DNA from: DASUBN01 sp964584665 | GTDB lineage: Bacteria; Pseudomonadota; Gammaproteobacteria; Natronospirales; REEB76 | Direction of reading: 5' to 3' | NCBI GenBank assembly: GCA_964584665.1 | Contig: CAZPAO010000060.1 | Coordinates: forward strand, 1-9,521 | DNA length: 9,521 bases | Part shown: positions 6,336 to 9,521 of the stretch, in pieces | Numbering within the stretch: the first letter of the stretch is position 1 | Layout: every line of letters begins with the position of its first letter | Position numbers and translations under genes: made by a program | The notes under the pieces: generated by a model | Told to the model about the DNA's origin: nothing | What the model saw: the letters and a program-made list of their open reading frames with translations, nothing else | Database searches by the model: none

Positions 6336-7265
6336 TCAGCCCCGCAGTAGGGCCTGGGCCACGAGCCAGGCACCCTTGAGCCCCAGCCGGTCATCGGCCG
6401 TCAGCTGGACCGGCACCTCTGCGAGTTGGGGGGAAAGACGGCCCTTGGCCTCGAAGCCCTGCAGGAAGGCCGGCGTGTCGAACAGCTCCTTCGAGCCTGC
6501 CAAAACCCCGCCCATGAGCCAGATACCGCCGGGCGCCGGCGCCGAGAGCACCAGGTCACCGGCGAACACCCCCAGCAGCCGTGAGAAGTGGCGCACCGCT
6601 TCCCGCGCCTCTGCGTCGCCAGCAGCGGCCCGCCGCACCACTTCCGCCGGCTGCATGGCCGGTGCCTGCCGTAGGTGCGCATCTATAGATGCGAGTCCCA
6701 TGCCGGAGAGCACCCGTTCCCAGCTCACCCGCCCTGCATGGTGTCGTTCCAGGGTACGTAGGAACTCCACGTCCCAGTCCTCGCCCGGAGCGAAACCCGT
6801 GTGTCCCGCCTCCGAGGGCTCCACGTGCAGGACGCCCGCGGGCCGTGACCAATAGGCGACACCCAGACCCGTGCTCACGCTGAGCACCGCCGTGCGCCCC
6901 ACGGCGATGCCGGCGCGCAGCACACGCGCATCCCCGGGCGGCGCTTCCGCCAACGCGCGCGCCGCCGCTTCCAGATCGTTCATGAACACGAGATGCCGCA
7001 AGCCGAAGCGCCGTCTCAACGCTTCGCCATCGCAGTCCCAGGAGAGGTTGGTGATGCTGGCGTGATCACCCTGCACCGGGCCCGCCAGCGCCAGCACCGC
7101 TGTGAGACCCTCGCCCGGGATGCCGAGATCCCGCAGTGCCGCCGTGAGCAACGCCTTGATGCCCGCATGATCGCGGGTCTGGAGTTCGAGCGTGCCATCG
7201 CCGCTTCGGAAGCGGGCACGGGTGCCGCCTATGTCTGCGGCGAGGATAGGGGACGCGGACTGCAT
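6336..7265 (-). CDS. glk: Glucokinase (Glk family, ATP-dependent)
   Basis: Glk phosphorylates cytoplasmic glucose to glucose 6-phosphate at the entry to glycolysis or the Entner-Doudoroff pathway. The 309-aa product is close to E. coli Glk (321). It begins with the ATP phosphate-binding motif DIGGT (11-15). The likely catalytic base is D97 in FMNDLEAAA. Sugar-contact residues are in SEAGH (E152, H155; most relatives have EGGH) and ERVLSGMGL near residue 170. The second nucleotide motif reads SVSTGLGVA (129-137), where many homologues have GxGTGLG; TGLG itself is kept. The C-terminal half has GGIWLMGGVL and a final GLKGAWLVA. The start at 7265 has AGGTG just upstream. It lies 53 nt after the hemerythrin-like gene and 57 nt before the sigma gene, with no terminator on either side. 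An A/T-rich TATATA near 7307-7312 is a weak promoter candidate. Confidence 0.92.
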   Translation of the reverse strand: MQSASPILAADIGGTRARFRSGDGTLELQTRDHAGIKALLTAALRDLGIPGEGLTAVLALAGPVQGDHASITNLSWDCDGEALRRRFGLRHLVFMNDLEAAARALAEAPPGDARVLRAGIAVGRTAVLSVSTGLGVAYWSRPAGVLHVEPSEAGHTGFAPGEDWDVEFLRTLERHHAGRVSWERVLSGMGLASIDAHLRQAPAMQPAEVVRRAAAGDAEAREAVRHFSRLLGVFAGDLVLSAPAPGGIWLMGGVLAGSKELFDTPAFLQGFEAKGRLSPQLAEVPVQLTADDRLGLKGAWLVAQALLRG

Positions 7266-7318
7266 GCACCTATTCTGTCATGCCGGCTTGCGGGCTGCCC
7301 CACCTCTATATATGTCAC

Positions 7319-7900
7319 TTAGCGGGTCGCCCTCAGTCCTCTGGTGGCCTCATGCATGATGTGCTCGTAGAGGAGCCGGTAGCGGGTAGCCACCTGCCTG
7401 CCGAAAAGGGGATCGTCGACCCTCTCTATCTGGCCCGCCATGGCGACCCAGTCTCGCGGCTTCAGGGTCGCCAAGGCCTCGGGGAAGAGCATCCGTTCTT
7501 CGGTCTCTGAATGCTGCCGCTGCAACTGCAGGTAGCGGCGGCCCTGGGCCAGCAGTTCCGTCGAGTCTTCGCTGTCCGGCGGAGGGCCCTCCGAGATCGA
7601 TTTGATGAGCCCTTCTTCCAGGGCATAGATCTCCTGATGCTGAGCCCGCACCTTGTCCACTTCCGCCTTCCAGGCGGCGTCAGCATGGGCGAGCCGGTCG
7701 AATATGAGGTCTTCCTTGGGATGATGCACATGTCCTGGGAAGTTGCGCATGTAATAGAGCGCATTGGCCAGGAGTACAGAATCAGTGGCATCCATCTTCT
7801 CTAGCTTGTCCATCTGCTCCGCTACCACCATCAGCACGCTGCGCATGTTCACATGCTCGCGTCGCAGGTCATCGATGGGAGTGGTGGATAGATGGCGCAT
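7319..7900 (-). CDS. Hemerythrin HHE-domain protein, candidate Fnr target
   Basis: The 193-aa soluble product is a helical bundle with the spaced His and Glu residues of a di-iron hemerythrin-like protein: H16 (REHVNM), H57/H59/H60 with E63 (GHVHHPKED), H88 (QHQEI), and H130 with E134/E135 (QHSETEERMLFPE). Proteins of this class bind oxygen or nitric oxide, or serve in iron and redox sensing. Which role applies here cannot be read from sequence. It is longer than the domain itself (about 140 residues), with a C-terminal helical extension of about 50 residues. The ATG at 7900 is chosen because AGGA lies about 8 nt upstream; an in-frame GTG at 7921 is less likely. It lies directly downstream of fnr, with an Fnr-type site in the gap, pointing to induction at low oxygen. 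Confidence 0.88.
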   Translation of the reverse strand: MRHLSTTPIDDLRREHVNMRSVLMVVAEQMDKLEKMDATDSVLLANALYYMRNFPGHVHHPKEDLIFDRLAHADAAWKAEVDKVRAQHQEIYALEEGLIKSISEGPPPDSEDSTELLAQGRRYLQLQRQHSETEERMLFPEALATLKPRDWVAMAGQIERVDDPLFGRQVATRYRLLYEHIMHEATRGLRATR

Positions 7901-7949
7901 CGACTCAGTCCTCGGGAGCACAGGCTCCGTCCTAATGAGCGATATCTTG

Positions 7950-7972
7950 AGACTTGGACTGGGTCCAAGTCT
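7950..7972. repeat. Perfect 9-bp inverted repeat in the hemerythrin promoter
   Basis: The arms AGACTTGGA (7950-7958) and TCCAAGTCT (7964-7972) are perfect complements around a 5-nt spacer. The repeat lies between the Fnr-type site and the start of the hemerythrin-like gene. No T-run follows on the minus strand, so it is not a convincing terminator for fnr. It could be the operator of a second regulator or a structured leader; the sequence does not decide. Confidence 0.6.
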
Positions 7973-7985
7973 TGATCTAGGTCAG
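7972..7985 (-). promoter_or_regulatory. Candidate Fnr/Anr site upstream of the hemerythrin-like gene
   Basis: On the minus strand the site reads CTGAC-CTAG-ATCAA, matching the FNR/ANR/DNR-type pattern TTGAC/T-N4-ATCAA at 9 of 10 positions. It begins just after the fnr stop codon and is centred about 78 nt upstream of the hemerythrin start. If Fnr binds here as a class II activator, transcription would begin near 7937, but the -10 at that distance (CAAGAT) is weak. The neighbouring gene codes for a matching Fnr protein. Confidence 0.55.
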
Positions 7986-7996
7986 TTCAACGAAGA

Positions 7997-8761
7997 CTAG
8001 CCATGCATCTCTTCCATGGAGCGGCCGAGGGCATGCAGCTTGGGCATGTCGTTCAGGCGCACCGAACGGCGGTCAACGCTGATCAGCTTCTCCTTCACGA
8101 AGCGTGCGAACACGCGGCTCACGGTCTCGGGAGCCAGGCGCAGGTAGTTGGCGATGTCCCGCCGCGACATGGTGAGGTTGAATTCCCTGGCGGACAAGCC
8201 CCGCTGCACGAAACGCGCTGATAGCCCCATGAGGAAGGCCGCGATGCGCTCCTCGGCGGTGTAATCCCCCGCCAGGGTGACCGCTTCCGCGAGATCGCGG
8301 CTCATGAGCCGGACCATCTGGGTCTGCAGGCTCGGGATCTTGATCGCCATCAGACCGAACTCGAGGAACGGGATGACGCAGATGGTGGCGGTGTCCAGCG
8401 CCATGGCATTCGTGATGTGCCGTTTCGGATAGATGGCCTTAAGGCCCATCAACTCGCCCGGCAGGTGGAAGCCCAGTACATGCTCACGACCTTCGGTGTC
8501 CACGGTGTAAATCTTGAAGGACCCGGATCGCACTGCGTAGACCGCGTCGAACGCATCTCCCACCCGGTATAGATGATCCCCTGCATGCATGGGCTCGGAA
8601 CGGGTCACCAGGCTGTCCATGCGTGCCAGGTCGTCGGCCCCGAGACCCATGGGCAGGCACAGCCCAGCCAGCGAACAGGCGCTGCAACTCTGGATGACCG
8701 GCTGGCCCATGGCCGAGGGCCGGGCGATGTCGGATTCATTCGGTGGTAAAAGCATGGTCAT
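7997..8761 (-). CDS. fnr: Fnr/Anr-type oxygen-sensing transcription regulator
   Basis: This Crp/Fnr-family activator controls genes for low-oxygen life through an oxygen-labile 4Fe-4S cluster. All four cluster ligands of E. coli FNR have equivalents: C26, C29 and C35 in CSACSLAGLC, and C128 in TICVIPF. The cyclic-nucleotide-like beta roll spans about 40-140, a dimer helix about 142-166 and the winged helix-turn-helix about 190-240. The recognition helix reads PETVSRVFARF; its E212, S215 and R216 are the E-x-x-S-R residues that read TTGAT half-sites. Size (254 aa) and plan fit FNR/ANR rather than Crp or the cysteine-less Dnr. The start is uncertain: 8761 has AGGA about 9 nt upstream, 8755 has AGGGA 7 nt upstream, and the frame is open to 8785. 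It is divergent from cydPA and is followed by its likely target. Confidence 0.94.
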   Translation of the reverse strand: MTMLLPPNESDIARPSAMGQPVIQSCSACSLAGLCLPMGLGADDLARMDSLVTRSEPMHAGDHLYRVGDAFDAVYAVRSGSFKIYTVDTEGREHVLGFHLPGELMGLKAIYPKRHITNAMALDTATICVIPFLEFGLMAIKIPSLQTQMVRLMSRDLAEAVTLAGDYTAEERIAAFLMGLSARFVQRGLSAREFNLTMSRRDIANYLRLAPETVSRVFARFVKEKLISVDRRSVRLNDMPKLHALGRSMEEMHG

Positions 8762-8855
8762 TTCCCTGGTTCCTGATGAGAGCATCCTGCGCCGGTATCG
8801 CCCCTTGGCCCATCAGGGTTTCCCTTGTTGGAGGGCTGACATCCCCTGAAGAGCC

Positions 8856-8900
8856 CCTGGATCGGGGTCATCTGCGGTGGAACTGACCTGGATCAGGGTC
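8856..8900 (+). repeat. Direct repeat CCTGGATC(G/A)GGGTC, two copies 31 bp apart
   Basis: Copies at 8856-8869 and 8887-8900 differ at one base of 14, and similarity continues a few bases further (TCTGCG against TGCG). The 31-bp spacing is about three helical turns, which would place two bound proteins on the same DNA face. The second copy overlaps the Fnr-type site. The regulator, if any, is unknown. Confidence 0.5.
8883..8896 (+). promoter_or_regulatory. Candidate Fnr site for cydPA
   Basis: CTGAC-CTGG-ATCAG is a near-symmetrical site that keeps the central TGA/TCA bases of the Fnr consensus; only the outermost bases differ. Its centre (8889.5) lies 41.5 bp before the start expected from the TAATCT at 8919-8924, the spacing of class II Fnr activation. 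CydA-type bd oxidases are classic Fnr- or Anr-controlled genes. Binding is inferred, and the -10 match is only moderate. Confidence 0.5.
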
Positions 8901-9046
8901 TGCGCGCCCCGAAAGGCCTAATCTCCACCTGGTCCGCAGCCGGATTTCTGGAAGGCCCCGGCGTGTCCCGACGTACACCATTAGACCCGGAGCAAAGTGC
9001 CCTTGCCGAAGCGCGATACAATATGCCTCTGCTCCGTCTAGGGATC

Positions 9047-9259
9047 ATGATGGATGCGAATCCGGCCAGCGCTCGGCGCCCGGAACACCGGCTGCGATAT
9101 GAGATCGCCGTCGTATTGCTATTCAAGCTCGCCGCCATCACCCTGCTCTGGTACCTGTTCTTCGGCCCTGCCCATACCGTGGTGGTCACGCCCGCGAAGG
9201 TGGATGCCCGCCTCTTCTCCTCGATCCCGTCCCAACCCGCTTCCCGACCTGGGAGTTGA
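9047..9259 (+). CDS. cydP: Putative small subunit of cytochrome bd oxidase (CydP-type)
   Basis: This short gene directly before cydA codes for a 70-aa protein with a charged N-terminus (ARRPEHRLRYE), one membrane helix at about residues 20-38 (IAVVLLFKLAAITLLWYLFF) and a polar C-terminal tail. This plan and position match the small proteins called CydP that precede cydA in many proteobacteria; their role is thought to be accessory to the oxidase. Two adjacent ATGs (9047, 9050) follow AGGG; the second has the better spacing. A longer frame from a GTG at 8963 is unlikely because it adds about 28 residues lacking family features. The stop is 3 nt before the cydA start, and the cydA ribosome site overlaps its end, suggesting translational coupling. 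Confidence 0.8.
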   Translation: MMDANPASARRPEHRLRYEIAVVLLFKLAAITLLWYLFFGPAHTVVVTPAKVDARLFSSIPSQPASRPGS

Positions 9260-9262
9260 TCC

Positions 9263-9521
9263 ATGGATTCACTCGATCCGGTGTTCCTGTCGCGCCTGCA
9301 ATTCGGCCTGACGGCGCTCTACCACTTCCTGTTCGTGCCGCTGACGCTCGGGCTCTCGTTCATCCTCGCCATCATGGAGTCGGTGTACGTCATGACCGGC
9401 CGCGAGATCTGGCGCGACATGACCCGCTTCTGGGGCAAGCTCTTCGGCATCAACTTCGCCATGGGCGTCGCCACCGGCATCACCATGGAGTTCCAGTTCG
9501 GCACCAACTGGGCCTACTACT
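9263..9521 (+). CDS. cydA: Cytochrome bd ubiquinol oxidase subunit I, N-terminal part (cut by window edge)
   Basis: CydA carries the quinol site and haems of the high-affinity bd oxidase, which reduces oxygen to water without pumping protons and resists nitric oxide and cyanide. Only the first 86 codons are present. They closely match E. coli CydA: LSRLQFGLTALYHFLFVPLTLG includes H21, equivalent to the haem ligand H19 of E. coli. Two membrane helices follow at about 16-40 and 58-76, then MEFQFGTNWAYY. The ATG at 9263 has GGGAG 7 nt upstream. The quinol-binding Q-loop lies beyond the window, so its length, which separates CydA types from the cyanide-insensitive CioA type, cannot be seen. cydB is expected next. 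Confidence 0.96.
   Translation, partial: MDSLDPVFLSRLQFGLTALYHFLFVPLTLGLSFILAIMESVYVMTGREIWRDMTRFWGKLFGINFAMGVATGITMEFQFGTNWAYY

Larger units (their letters stand above)
8762..9046. promoter_or_regulatory. Divergent fnr / cydPA control region
   Basis: This gap of about 285 nt holds the promoters for fnr (leftward) and cydPA (rightward). It contains a candidate Fnr site at 8883-8896, a direct repeat at 8856-8869 and 8887-8900 (13 of 14 identical), a weak -10 (TAATCT, 8919-8924) and a better isolated -10 (TACAAT, 9017-9022) that lacks a recognisable -35. A second, poorer Fnr-like match (7 of 10) lies at 8858-8871. No convincing promoter elements for fnr were seen. Confidence 0.5.

Noticed and set aside
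7950..7972. Palindrome as the fnr terminator
   Set aside because: No T-run follows in the minus-strand direction; an operator or structured leader fits better.
8858..8871. Second Fnr-like site in the fnr / cydPA gap
   Set aside because: Only 7 of 10 positions match, and no -10 lies at a suitable distance on the fnr side.
8963..9046. GTG-started N-terminal extension of cydP
   Set aside because: It would place coding sequence over a -10 candidate, and it lacks the good AGGG-ATG arrangement seen at 9041-9052.

Overview
The window looks like the chromosome of a high-GC gammaproteobacterium. The order queA - tgt - yajC - secD is the usual gammaproteobacterial one, the Fnr protein has the complete FNR/ANR cysteine set, and a CydP-type small gene precedes cydA. 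Xanthomonadales or a neighbouring order is plausible, but the sequence does not settle this. Everything up to about 8.76 kb is on the minus strand; only the cyd operon at the right end is on the plus strand.

Reading the minus strand from right to left: fnr (oxygen-sensing regulator), a hemerythrin-like gene with an Fnr-type site in its promoter, glk (glucokinase), then a three-gene cassette of ECF sigma factor, zinc-finger anti-sigma factor and secreted double-PDZ protein. That cassette ends in a strong intrinsic terminator. Then comes the tRNA queuosine / protein export cluster: queA, a foreign-looking low-GC gene, a block of tandem hairpins, tgt, yajC and the 5' part of secD. Divergent from fnr, cydP and the first 86 codons of cydA begin cytochrome bd oxidase. 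Its upstream region carries a candidate Fnr site at the class II distance from a weak -10.

Two themes stand out. First, the right third reads as an oxygen / nitric oxide response locus: a 4Fe-4S Fnr regulator, a di-iron hemerythrin-like protein and a high-affinity bd oxidase, with candidate Fnr sites in front of both putative targets. Second, the queA-tgt operon is split by an island of about 0.55 kb with clearly lower GC. It encodes one 193-aa protein with an RNxxxH motif typical of HEPN ribonuclease-like domains. The island is followed by about 200 bp holding six successive inverted repeats. This gene, inserted between two enzymes that modify the tRNA anticodon, is the most likely place for something undescribed.

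No tRNA, rRNA, CRISPR array, transposase or integrase gene was seen. Domain assignments rest on recognising motifs by eye; no database search was possible.
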